Part shown: one piece after another, positions 24,351 to 31,427 of the stretch
Numbering within the stretch: the first letter of the stretch is position 1
Layout of the letters: the number at the start of each line of letters is the position of its first letter
Program-made: the position numbers and the translations under genes
Assembly (NCBI GenBank): GCA_964600225.1
Contig: CAZRIT010000008.1
Coordinates: 1 to 44,778 of the forward strand
Origin: CAZRIT01 sp964600225
GTDB taxonomy: Bacteria; Bacillota; Clostridia; Christensenellales; CAG-138
Direction: 5' to 3'
Length of the DNA stretch: 44,778 nt
The notes under the pieces: model-generated
What the model saw: the letters and a program-made list of their open reading frames with translations, nothing else
The model's database searches: none
What the model was told of the DNA's origin: nothing

Positions 24351-24379
24351 ATCATAGCAGATGTGGTATGATACTGCAA
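24351..24379 (-). promoter_or_regulatory. promoter giving a probably leaderless SDR mRNA
   Basis: On the minus strand TTGCAG (24379-24374), 17 bases, TATGAT (24356-24351), six bases, then the ATG at 24344. A facing TATGAT on the plus strand (24367-24372) may be the -10 box for nfo. Confidence 0.6.
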
Positions 24380-24395
24380 ACGGAGGTTTCCAACC

Positions 24396-25241
24396 ATGTA
24401 TATCGGCTGTCACCTGTCCGTCGCCAAGGGCTATGCCGCCATGGGCGACGCAGCCCTAATGATCGGGGCAAACACATTCCAGTATTTTTCGCGCAACCCG
24501 CGCGGCGGGCGCGCGCGCACCGTCGACACGGCCGATATCGAACGGCTGCTCGCCACTTGCAAGCAGCACGCCTTCGGGCCGCTGATCGTGCACGCGCCGT
24601 ATACCCTCAACGCCTGTGCCGCGGACGAGCGCGTAAGAGCGTTTGCCAAGCTGTGCATCGCCGAGGATCTTGCCGCCATCGAACGCATCCCCAACAGCCT
24701 CTACAATCTGCATCCCGGCAGCCATGTGGGGCAGGGCGCGCAGCAGGGCATCGAACGCACCGCGGCATTGCTCAACGAGGCCATCCTGCCCGCGCAGACA
24801 AGCACCCTGCTCATCGAAACCATGTCGGGGCAGGGCAGCGAAATCGGCGTTACGTTTGAAGAGATTGCGGAAATTCTTGCCCGCGTGGAGTTGCAGGAAC
24901 ACATCGGCGTGTGCATGGATACCTGCCACGTCTTTGCCGCGGGATACGATATCGTCAATGATTTGGACGGCGTGCTGACGCAATTCGACAAGACCATCGG
25001 GTTGAATCGCCTGAAGGCCCTGCACATCAACGACAGCCTGCAGCCCATGGGCAGCCACCGCGATCGGCACGCGCGCCTTGGCGAGGGCATGATCGACCTG
25101 CCCGCCATCCAACACATTGTGCATCATCCAAGCCTAAAAACCCTGCCCATGATACTGGAAACGCCCAATGAGGCGGAAGGCTATGCGCGTGAAATCAGGC
25201 TGTTGAGGGAAGCCGATTCATCGATGCTTTCCAGCACCTGA
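24396..25241 (+). CDS. nfo: deoxyribonuclease IV (AP endonuclease, EndoIV family)
   Basis: Nfo cuts DNA 5' of abasic sites in base-excision repair. It has 281 residues, the family length. The zinc ligands can be followed: His in IVHAPYTLN, His in LHPGSHVG, Glu in LLIETMSGQG, Asp and His in VCMDTCHVFAAG, His in LHINDS, Asp and His in SHRDRHARLGEG, and Glu in ILETPN. GGAGG lies 9 bases ahead of the ATG at 24396. Its last 61 bases overlap the convergent larC gene on the other strand. Confidence 0.95.
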   Translation: MYIGCHLSVAKGYAAMGDAALMIGANTFQYFSRNPRGGRARTVDTADIERLLATCKQHAFGPLIVHAPYTLNACAADERVRAFAKLCIAEDLAAIERIPNSLYNLHPGSHVGQGAQQGIERTAALLNEAILPAQTSTLLIETMSGQGSEIGVTFEEIAEILARVELQEHIGVCMDTCHVFAAGYDIVNDLDGVLTQFDKTIGLNRLKALHINDSLQPMGSHRDRHARLGEGMIDLPAIQHIVHHPSLKTLPMILETPNEAEGYAREIRLLREADSSMLSST

Positions 25242-26413
25242 GCAAGCGATACGCCCGCAGCCTTTGCCAGTTGCGCCGCATCCTCATATTCCGCCTTGCA
25301 CTTTGTAACGCCGTACCCCTCTCCGATTTTGACGCGGACGGGGCCGTACGGCGTTTGCCGTTCCTCCGTGCGGCGTTGCAGAATATAGCGCGCATACCGC
25401 GTGCGCCGCACGCCAAACGTGGTGGTGTGGGTTAGCATGCAGGCTGCCAGTCGCTCGGCGTCGGCATCGCGGCAAAGTGCGCACAGCATCACCGCGGGGC
25501 GGCCCTTTTTCATTTGTATCGGCACGATGTACGCATCCAGCGCGCCGTCGGCCAGCAGCCGTTCCATGGCAAAGGCAACCGCCTCGCCCGTCATATCGTC
25601 CAGGTTGCAGGATAGCTCCGTTACGGAATCGGCCGTATCGTCTGCATCGTCTGCGCCAAGGATGGCGCGCACGCAGTTGGGGCGGTCAAACTCCCTGCTG
25701 CCAAGGCCGACGCCCGTCTTCTGCACGCGCATACGCGGCAGTTCGCCGAACGTACCCGCAAAATACTTGATGAGCGCCGCGCCCGTGGGCGTGGTCAGCT
25801 CGCTGTCGATCGGCCCGCCCTCGATGGGCAAGCCTTCCAATAGCTGCGCCGTTGCGGGCGCGGGCACGGGCAGCACGCCATGCGCCGTACGCACCGTGCC
25901 GCCGCCGATGCGGATGCGGGAAGCCGCGACCGCATCGGGCCGCAGCCGTTCCATGAGCATGGCGCACATGACAATATCCATGATGGCGTCGAGCATGCCC
26001 AGCTCATGAAAATGTACCTCGGCAACGGGCATGCCGTGCGCGTGCGCCTCGGCGTCGGCAATCATTCGGTAGACGGCCGCCGCGTCCTGCTTGACGCGCG
26101 CGCTGACTGCGAGCGTCTCGATCAGCTCCATGACGTCCGAAAGCGAGCGCGCGTGGTGATGATGGTGCTCAGATTGCGTTTCCTCCGCGTGCGCGTGGTG
26201 ATCGTGCTCGGTATGCCCGCCGATCTCAACATGCAGGTGCGTGCCGCGCATGCCGTGGCTGTGCCGCGTCTGCGCAGAAACACTGACGCCATGCAGGCCG
26301 ATGCCGTTGACCTCGTCGATAAACGCCTGCGGATCGTCCAGCAGTTCCAAAAGCGCCGCCGAAAGCATATCCCCCGCCACGCCCATGGCGCACTCGATAT
26401 ACAGCGTTTTCAT
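25181..26413 (-). CDS. larC: nickel-pincer cofactor nickel insertase LarC (unsplit)
   Basis: LarC inserts nickel into the pyridinium dithiocarboxylate nucleotide in a CTP-dependent reaction, completing the nickel-pincer cofactor. It has 410 residues. The start MKTLYIECAMGVAGDMLSAALLEL is typical. A His-rich stretch at about 62-90 (HTEHDHHAHAEE, SEHHHHHARS) probably handles nickel. TTPTGAALIKYF and the C-terminal SCNLDDMTGEAVAFAMERL follow in one frame. In Lactobacillus plantarum larC is expressed by ribosomal frameshifting; here the gene is continuous. The ATG at 26413 overlaps the larB stop. It is the last gene of the GT-larE-larB-larC operon. Confidence 0.93.
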   Translation of the reverse strand: MKTLYIECAMGVAGDMLSAALLELLDDPQAFIDEVNGIGLHGVSVSAQTRHSHGMRGTHLHVEIGGHTEHDHHAHAEETQSEHHHHHARSLSDVMELIETLAVSARVKQDAAAVYRMIADAEAHAHGMPVAEVHFHELGMLDAIMDIVMCAMLMERLRPDAVAASRIRIGGGTVRTAHGVLPVPAPATAQLLEGLPIEGGPIDSELTTPTGAALIKYFAGTFGELPRMRVQKTGVGLGSREFDRPNCVRAILGADDADDTADSVTELSCNLDDMTGEAVAFAMERLLADGALDAYIVPIQMKKGRPAVMLCALCRDADAERLAACMLTHTTTFGVRRTRYARYILQRRTEERQTPYGPVRVKIGEGYGVTKCKAEYEDAAQLAKAAGVSLAQVLESIDESASLNSLISRA

Positions 26414-27171
26414 GCCCGTTCCTCCCCCATGTGGTTGATGCGGCTTGCCAGAAAGCCCGCGCCAAAGCCATTGTCGATATTGACCACGCCCACGCCGCTT
26501 GCGCAGGAATTGAGCATGGCCAGCAGCGCCGCCAGCCCTTCAAAGCTTGCGCCGTAGCCCACGCTTGTGGGCACGGCAATGACGGGACAGGATACCAGCC
26601 CGCCCACCACGCTGGCAAGCGCGCCCTCCATGCCCGCCGCCACGATGACGACGCGCGCGCGCATGAGCGTATCCATGCGGCTCATCAGCCGATGCAGCCC
26701 CGCCACGCCCACATCGTACACGCGGGCGACGCGGTTGCCCATCAGTTCCGCCGTCAGCGCAGCCTCCTCGCACACGGGCATATCGCTGGTGCCGCCCGAC
26801 GCAATGACGATGGAGCCCACAGGCTCGCGCCCCGCGGTGCGGTCGATTACGGCAAGGTGCGGCAAAGGATAGTGCTCTAGCTCCATCTCGGCCTTAAGCA
26901 GCGCCACAGCCTCATCGGAAATGCGCGTCACCAGAATATCGCGCATGCCGCTTTCCTTCATGTGCCGCACGATGCCCAGTATCTGCTCGGGCGTTTTGCC
27001 CGCGCCGTAGATCACCTCGCCAAAGCCCGCGCGGATGCCGCGGTGATGATCGATATTGGCATAGCCCAGGTCGGCATAGGGCGCTTCGCTCAGCTTCAGC
27101 GCCGCCTCGGCGGGCGACAGCGCGCCATCCTTGACGTGGTTGAGCAGTTCCAGCAATTCCTCACGGTTCAT
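26410..27171 (-). CDS. larB: pyridinium-3,5-biscarboxylate mononucleotide synthase LarB
   Basis: LarB carboxylates nicotinic acid adenine dinucleotide and releases AMP, the first step of nickel-pincer cofactor synthesis. It has 253 residues. The C-terminal PurE-like domain is clear: VIASGGTSDMPVCEEAALTAELMGN, DVGVAGLHRL, VIVAAGMEGALASVVGGL and NIDNGFGAGFLA. The N-terminal DLGYANIDHHRGIRAGFGEVIYG is the family-specific region. It starts three bases after larE and overlaps larC by four bases, so translation is coupled. Confidence 0.95.
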   Translation of the reverse strand: MNREELLELLNHVKDGALSPAEAALKLSEAPYADLGYANIDHHRGIRAGFGEVIYGAGKTPEQILGIVRHMKESGMRDILVTRISDEAVALLKAEMELEHYPLPHLAVIDRTAGREPVGSIVIASGGTSDMPVCEEAALTAELMGNRVARVYDVGVAGLHRLMSRMDTLMRARVVIVAAGMEGALASVVGGLVSCPVIAVPTSVGYGASFEGLAALLAMLNSCASGVGVVNIDNGFGAGFLASRINHMGEERA

Positions 27172-27174
27172 CCT

Positions 27175-27933
27175 TCACGTCCCCTTTCTCGGTACGGGAT
27201 CGATTGAAATCTCGGCAAACCACGGCCTGAGCCGTTCGGCCAGCATCGGCAACTGCGCCGCGGCGCGCCGTTGATCCGCATCGGTCAGTTGCAGCAGCGC
27301 CGTTTGCGCCTCGCGCACGCGCACACGAAAATCCGTATAGCCCTGTTCAAACAGAACTCCCTCCGCCCGCTCCACGCGGTTGAGCAGTTGCGCGGTAATC
27401 GGCATATCGGCGGGGATGCGGGTGGCCAAACACGCATAGGCAGGCTTGTCCGCAACCGTCAGCCCCGCAGCACGCGCATAGGCGCGCACATCCATTTTGG
27501 TCATGCCGCACACGGCCAGCGGCGAGCAGACGCCCGCTTCCCGCAGCGCCTGCATGCCCGGCCGATCGGCCGCATCGTCGGACGCATTGGTGCCGTCCAG
27601 CAGCACGTCGTACCCGTCGGCATGCGCGGCGGCGCGGATGCTTTGTAACAGCAGCCGCTTGCAGTGATAGCAGCGGTCGGCCCCGTTTCGGACGATCTGC
27701 GGGTCGTCCAGCACGTCCACGGGAACCATCTTGAGCGGTACGCCGCAGGCGTTGGCAACGGACATGGCGTCCGAAATTTCAAACAACGGCTGGAACACGC
27801 CCGCCGCCGTGTATGCAGCCACATCCACGCCCGCCGCTTTTGCCGCATGAAGCACCACGGCGGAATCCACCCCGCCCGAAAGCGCCACGGCTGCGCGGCC
27901 CGTTTTTTTCAGATAGGCCGTCAGCTTACTCAT
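27175..27933 (-). CDS. larE: sulfur-insertion protein LarE (PP-loop)
   Basis: LarE adenylates the LarB product and supplies sulfur to it. It has 252 residues. The PP-loop ALSGGVDSAVV lies near residues 17-27. Cys168 in KPAYACLATRIP corresponds to the sacrificial Cys of Lactobacillus LarE. Other Cys (C88-x-x-C91 in RCYHCKR, and C136, C142) are present, so an iron-sulfur variant cannot be excluded. The start is the ATG at 27933, lying 8 bases inside the end of the upstream glycosyltransferase gene. A longer open frame to 28029 lies within that gene and is rejected. Confidence 0.93.
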   Translation of the reverse strand: MSKLTAYLKKTGRAAVALSGGVDSAVVLHAAKAAGVDVAAYTAAGVFQPLFEISDAMSVANACGVPLKMVPVDVLDDPQIVRNGADRCYHCKRLLLQSIRAAAHADGYDVLLDGTNASDDAADRPGMQALREAGVCSPLAVCGMTKMDVRAYARAAGLTVADKPAYACLATRIPADMPITAQLLNRVERAEGVLFEQGYTDFRVRVREAQTALLQLTDADQRRAAAQLPMLAERLRPWFAEISIDPVPRKGT

Positions 27934-29026
27934 AAAACACCTGCATGTGGATATCGGCCATCCGCTCAATTGTGTAGCCGCCGATGGCCGACAGCGCGCG
28001 TTCGGCAAAGCGCACGCGTTTCTTTTCATCGGCCAGCAGATCGTTCATGCGGTCTGCCAATTGCGCTGCGTCGTCGGGCGGCACAAGGCAGCCGTTGACG
28101 CCGTTTTCGATGAGCGCCAGCCCCGCGTTGCACCGATCGGTCGTAATCACGGGCAGCGCGTACGACATGGCCTCGTTGACGACCAGCCCCCACATATCCT
28201 CCCTGGTCGGCAGCACGAACACGTCCGCGGCCATGTAGTAGCGTTTCAGCGTATCCGAATCCTGAAACGGCAGAAAATGCACGTTTTGCAGATTGTGCTC
28301 GGCCACGATGGCGCGGTATTCCTCCGTCGCCTCGCCGCCGATGATATACGCGCCCGCACCCTCGGGCAATTGAGAGCAGGCATGCAGCAGCACATCGAAG
28401 CCCTTGCGGCGGATGAACTGCCCCACGGCCAGCAGCATTGTTGGATACGGTATGCCCAAGCTTTCGCGAAGCGCCGCCTTTTCGGCGGCGGTCGGCACGG
28501 CGGGCAGGATATCGCATGCGTGCTGCGACGTAAACGGATACCGCACCAGGCGCTTGGGGTCCGCGCCGTAGTGCGTAAACAGGGCGTCGGTGGCCTTGCC
28601 CGTGGAAAACAGATGTTTTGCGCCCTTGATCAAAAAGCGTTTGACCGCGCGCTTTGCGGCGTTTTCATTGGGCCGCACCACGCCGCCGTCCAGCTCCAGA
28701 TCGTACGGAATGCCCATGAGCCGCATCTTCAACAGCGCCGCCGTTTCGGTATAGTAGCCGTAGTTGGTCGCCACGATGTGATCGTACGCGCCGCGGCGGA
28801 TGTACGGCAAAATGCGCCGATCCACATGCGTTTCGTCGATCTCGCCGTCGCTTAAAAAAATAGCCCGAAAATGCGCGGCGCTGTCGTCGTTCCAGTTGAA
28901 ACGGATGCCCGCCGCGCGACGCGCCTCAAACAGCACCGTCAGCTCGACCCGCTGCCCGAGGCAGTTGTAAAAATCGATGCGATAGGGCGCGGGGATGTTG
29001 GAGATGAACAGCACCTTCTTCTTCAT
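27926..29026 (-). CDS. GT4-type glycosyltransferase (third in operon)
   Basis: This is a predicted cytosolic nucleotide-sugar glycosyltransferase of the GT-B fold, 366 residues. The N-terminus VLFISNIPAPYRIDFYNCLG is typical of a GT4 subgroup that acts on surface polysaccharides. The C-terminal donor site shows AVGQFIRRKGFDVLL and VLPTREDMWGLVVNEAMSYALPV with the E-x7-E motif. GAGGCGG precedes the ATG at 29026, which overlaps the upstream stop by four bases. Its end overlaps larE by eight bases. Donor and acceptor are unknown. Confidence 0.9.
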   Translation of the reverse strand: MKKKVLFISNIPAPYRIDFYNCLGQRVELTVLFEARRAAGIRFNWNDDSAAHFRAIFLSDGEIDETHVDRRILPYIRRGAYDHIVATNYGYYTETAALLKMRLMGIPYDLELDGGVVRPNENAAKRAVKRFLIKGAKHLFSTGKATDALFTHYGADPKRLVRYPFTSQHACDILPAVPTAAEKAALRESLGIPYPTMLLAVGQFIRRKGFDVLLHACSQLPEGAGAYIIGGEATEEYRAIVAEHNLQNVHFLPFQDSDTLKRYYMAADVFVLPTREDMWGLVVNEAMSYALPVITTDRCNAGLALIENGVNGCLVPPDDAAQLADRMNDLLADEKKRVRFAERALSAIGGYTIERMADIHMQVFYE

Positions 29027-30129
29027 TTCACCGCCTCCTCGTACAGCCGCATCAAAGCCTCCGCCGCCTGCTCCACATCGTACCCGTGCGCGGCAAACGC
29101 CCCGTCATCGGCTGTCCTGTCCGCTGCAAAATGCATGGAGGCCAGCGCATCCGCCCACTTGGATTCCGTCAGCGGCAGATACGCGCAGTTGGTCACCAGC
29201 GTATCCCTTGGCACGGCGTCGGAGGCATAGCACGGCAGGCCGCTTGCCTGCGCCTCGATGAGCACGATGCCGAGGCCCTCAAAGCGCGATGGCAGCACGA
29301 ACGCGTCCATGGCCGAAAGCAACGCAGGGATATCGCCGCAATAGCCGATCATGCGCACCGCGTGATCGACGCCAAGCCGCGCCGCCTGCGCTTCCAGCGC
29401 CGCGCGGTCCGCGCCGTCGCCCGCCATCAAAAGCGTCATATCGGGGCGCTTGTGCAGCGCCGCGGCGAACGCATCCAGCAAAAACGCCTGATTCTTTTGA
29501 TAATCCAACCTGCCGATGTGGCCCACGACAAACGTATCGCCCAGCCGATACCGTTCCCGCATCCGATTGCGCGCGGCCGCGTCAAAGCGAAACGCCGCGG
29601 GCACGATGGCATTTTTGACGACCGTCAGGCACCCCGCGTCCACCGCGGCGTCTCCGTACAAAAATCGCCCCGCCGCCTCCGAGCAGGCAAGCAGGTGCGT
29701 GGCGACGGACGGGATGCGCCGAGCCGAGCGGTTGAGCAGCATCAGTTTGAGCGGGTTTTCGGTTAAAAAGCTTGTGTTGTGGCTGTGCGACATGCGGCAG
29801 AGAATCCCCGCATCGCGCGCAAGCGAGAGCACCGCGCCGTTTTCGCCGTCCATGTGCGCGTGGACGATATCGTAGCGTCCCTCGGCCATGGCCGCGCGGA
29901 TGGCGCGGCGATTTCGGGCAATCCCATCCCGCTTGTAGGGAACATGCATGACCTTTGCGCCCAGCGCAACGGCCTCCTGCTCGCGCGGGCCCTGCTGCAC
30001 GCCGTGCACAAGGATATCGACCGCAACGCGCGTTCGATCCATGTGCGAAAGATAATTCATCATAAACGTGCTGATGCCGCCGTAATCCAGCGCGCCGCCG
30101 TTGAGCCACAGGATTCGCACGGGCTTCAT
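29023..30129 (-). CDS. GT4-type glycosyltransferase (second in operon)
   Basis: The protein has 368 residues. The N-terminal acceptor half has LNGGALDYGGISTFMMNYLSHMD, and HAHMDGENGAVLSLARDAG carries the conserved His-rich turn. The donor half has VVGHIGRLDYQKNQAFLLDAF and VLPSRFEGLGIVLIEAQASGLP, with the E-x7-E pair. The start is the ATG at 30129, which overlaps the upstream stop as ATGA. A longer open frame to 30330 lies inside the upstream gene. By sequence style it resembles capsule or exopolysaccharide transferases; its product is unknown. Confidence 0.9.
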   Translation of the reverse strand: MKPVRILWLNGGALDYGGISTFMMNYLSHMDRTRVAVDILVHGVQQGPREQEAVALGAKVMHVPYKRDGIARNRRAIRAAMAEGRYDIVHAHMDGENGAVLSLARDAGILCRMSHSHNTSFLTENPLKLMLLNRSARRIPSVATHLLACSEAAGRFLYGDAAVDAGCLTVVKNAIVPAAFRFDAAARNRMRERYRLGDTFVVGHIGRLDYQKNQAFLLDAFAAALHKRPDMTLLMAGDGADRAALEAQAARLGVDHAVRMIGYCGDIPALLSAMDAFVLPSRFEGLGIVLIEAQASGLPCYASDAVPRDTLVTNCAYLPLTESKWADALASMHFAADRTADDGAFAAHGYDVEQAAEALMRLYEEAVK

Positions 30130-31325
30130 CCCTTTCCCTCCCCGCAAAGCGCGCGATACAGCTCGATGTACCTGTTCAGCCTTACGTCGCGCCCGTAGGC
30201 AGCGGCCTGCCGCCTGCACGACGCGGCCGAAAACGACATGGCCTTCATCAACGCGCCCGCCATGGCGGCGTCGTCGCCAAGCTTGACCGCAATTCCGCAT
30301 TCCGCATCGAGCGCCTCGGCGCAGCCGCATACATCGGTGGTCACCACGGGCGTGCCGCAGGCAAGCGCTTCCAGATGCGTGGTGGGAAAATTATCCTCCT
30401 CGGAGGGGTTGCAAAATACGTCCGACGCCGTATACCACGCGGCCATCTCGTGCACATCGGCGGTTCGTTGCAGACCCAGGATGCCCGTTGGAAGCGAACG
30501 GATCTGCCGCTCGGTCAGCCCGATGAGCACCATGCGCACGTCGCTTGGCAGCAGCGCTCTCAACCGCACAAACGTATCCAGCCCCTTGCGCCGATCCCAC
30601 ACGCCCGCCGCGCCCAGCACAACGGGGGCTCCGCCAAGGCCGAAGCGCGCGCGCAGATCGCTCTCCGTCGGGCAAAACGTATCCAAATCGATGCCGTTGG
30701 GCAGCACCTGCACGGGGCGGTCGGCCAAAATGGACCGCGGCAGCAGATTCGCAAGCCAGCGGGAGGGCGTGACAAGGGTGAGGTTTTCCACCGCGTCGTA
30801 CAGGCGCTTCTTTTGGGCAAGGTTCCTTTTGGATTGATCCATCAGCAGGCTTTGCGGATACGCGCCCTTTTGCGGGCAGTTGCCGCAGCCAAACTGCCAT
30901 CGGTCGCAGCCAACGGCGGAAAAGTACGCGCAGTGCCCCGTAAACGCATGGCAATCGTGCAGCGTCCAGACCACGGGCTTGCGGCTTGCCGCAAGATAGG
31001 CAAACAGCGTTTCGGTATCCAGATAGTAACCGTGGAGGTTGTGCAGGTGGATGACGTCGGCGTCCTCACGTTCCAGCGCTTCCACCAGCCGCTCGGTTGC
31101 GCGGCGGCTGTAAAACCCCTGTCGATCGGTCAAGCGCGCGCGCGCGGCATGCAGCGTCACGTCGGTTTGGCCGATAAACCGCATGCCAACAACGCCCTCA
31201 GGCGCAGGCCCGCGCCCGAAGTACAGCGTACCAGCGCCGCCTTCCCTTTGTAACCGCCTGAGAATCCCGCACGCAATGCCGCCCGTGCTCAAATGCCCAA
31301 CGGTGTTGATCATGGAAACCTTCAT
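30126..31325 (-). CDS. GT4-type glycosyltransferase, WcaC-like (first in operon)
   Basis: The protein has 399 residues. The central stretch WTLHDCHAFTGHCAYFSAVGCDRWQ and GNCPQKGAYP is diagnostic of a GT4 subgroup annotated in colanic-acid-like pathways. The donor half has AAGVWDRRKGLDTF and NPSEEDNFPTTHLEALACGTPVV. The ATG at 31325 is the first codon of the six-gene operon. It has no ribosome site. A TATGAT box ends 12 bases before it (31343-31338, minus), so the 5' leader would be only about five bases. It is divergent from the glycyl-radical-like gene across 102 bases. Confidence 0.88.
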   Translation of the reverse strand: MKVSMINTVGHLSTGGIACGILRRLQREGGAGTLYFGRGPAPEGVVGMRFIGQTDVTLHAARARLTDRQGFYSRRATERLVEALEREDADVIHLHNLHGYYLDTETLFAYLAASRKPVVWTLHDCHAFTGHCAYFSAVGCDRWQFGCGNCPQKGAYPQSLLMDQSKRNLAQKKRLYDAVENLTLVTPSRWLANLLPRSILADRPVQVLPNGIDLDTFCPTESDLRARFGLGGAPVVLGAAGVWDRRKGLDTFVRLRALLPSDVRMVLIGLTERQIRSLPTGILGLQRTADVHEMAAWYTASDVFCNPSEEDNFPTTHLEALACGTPVVTTDVCGCAEALDAECGIAVKLGDDAAMAGALMKAMSFSAASCRRQAAAYGRDVRLNRYIELYRALCGEGKG

Positions 31326-31427
31326 ACGCCGTATTTTATCATACGCGACAGATTCCGTCTACAAATCCGTTTTCATCTATGTTATGATGCAACTATCCCC
31401 GAACGCCCAGCCAAAGGAGTTGCCGCC

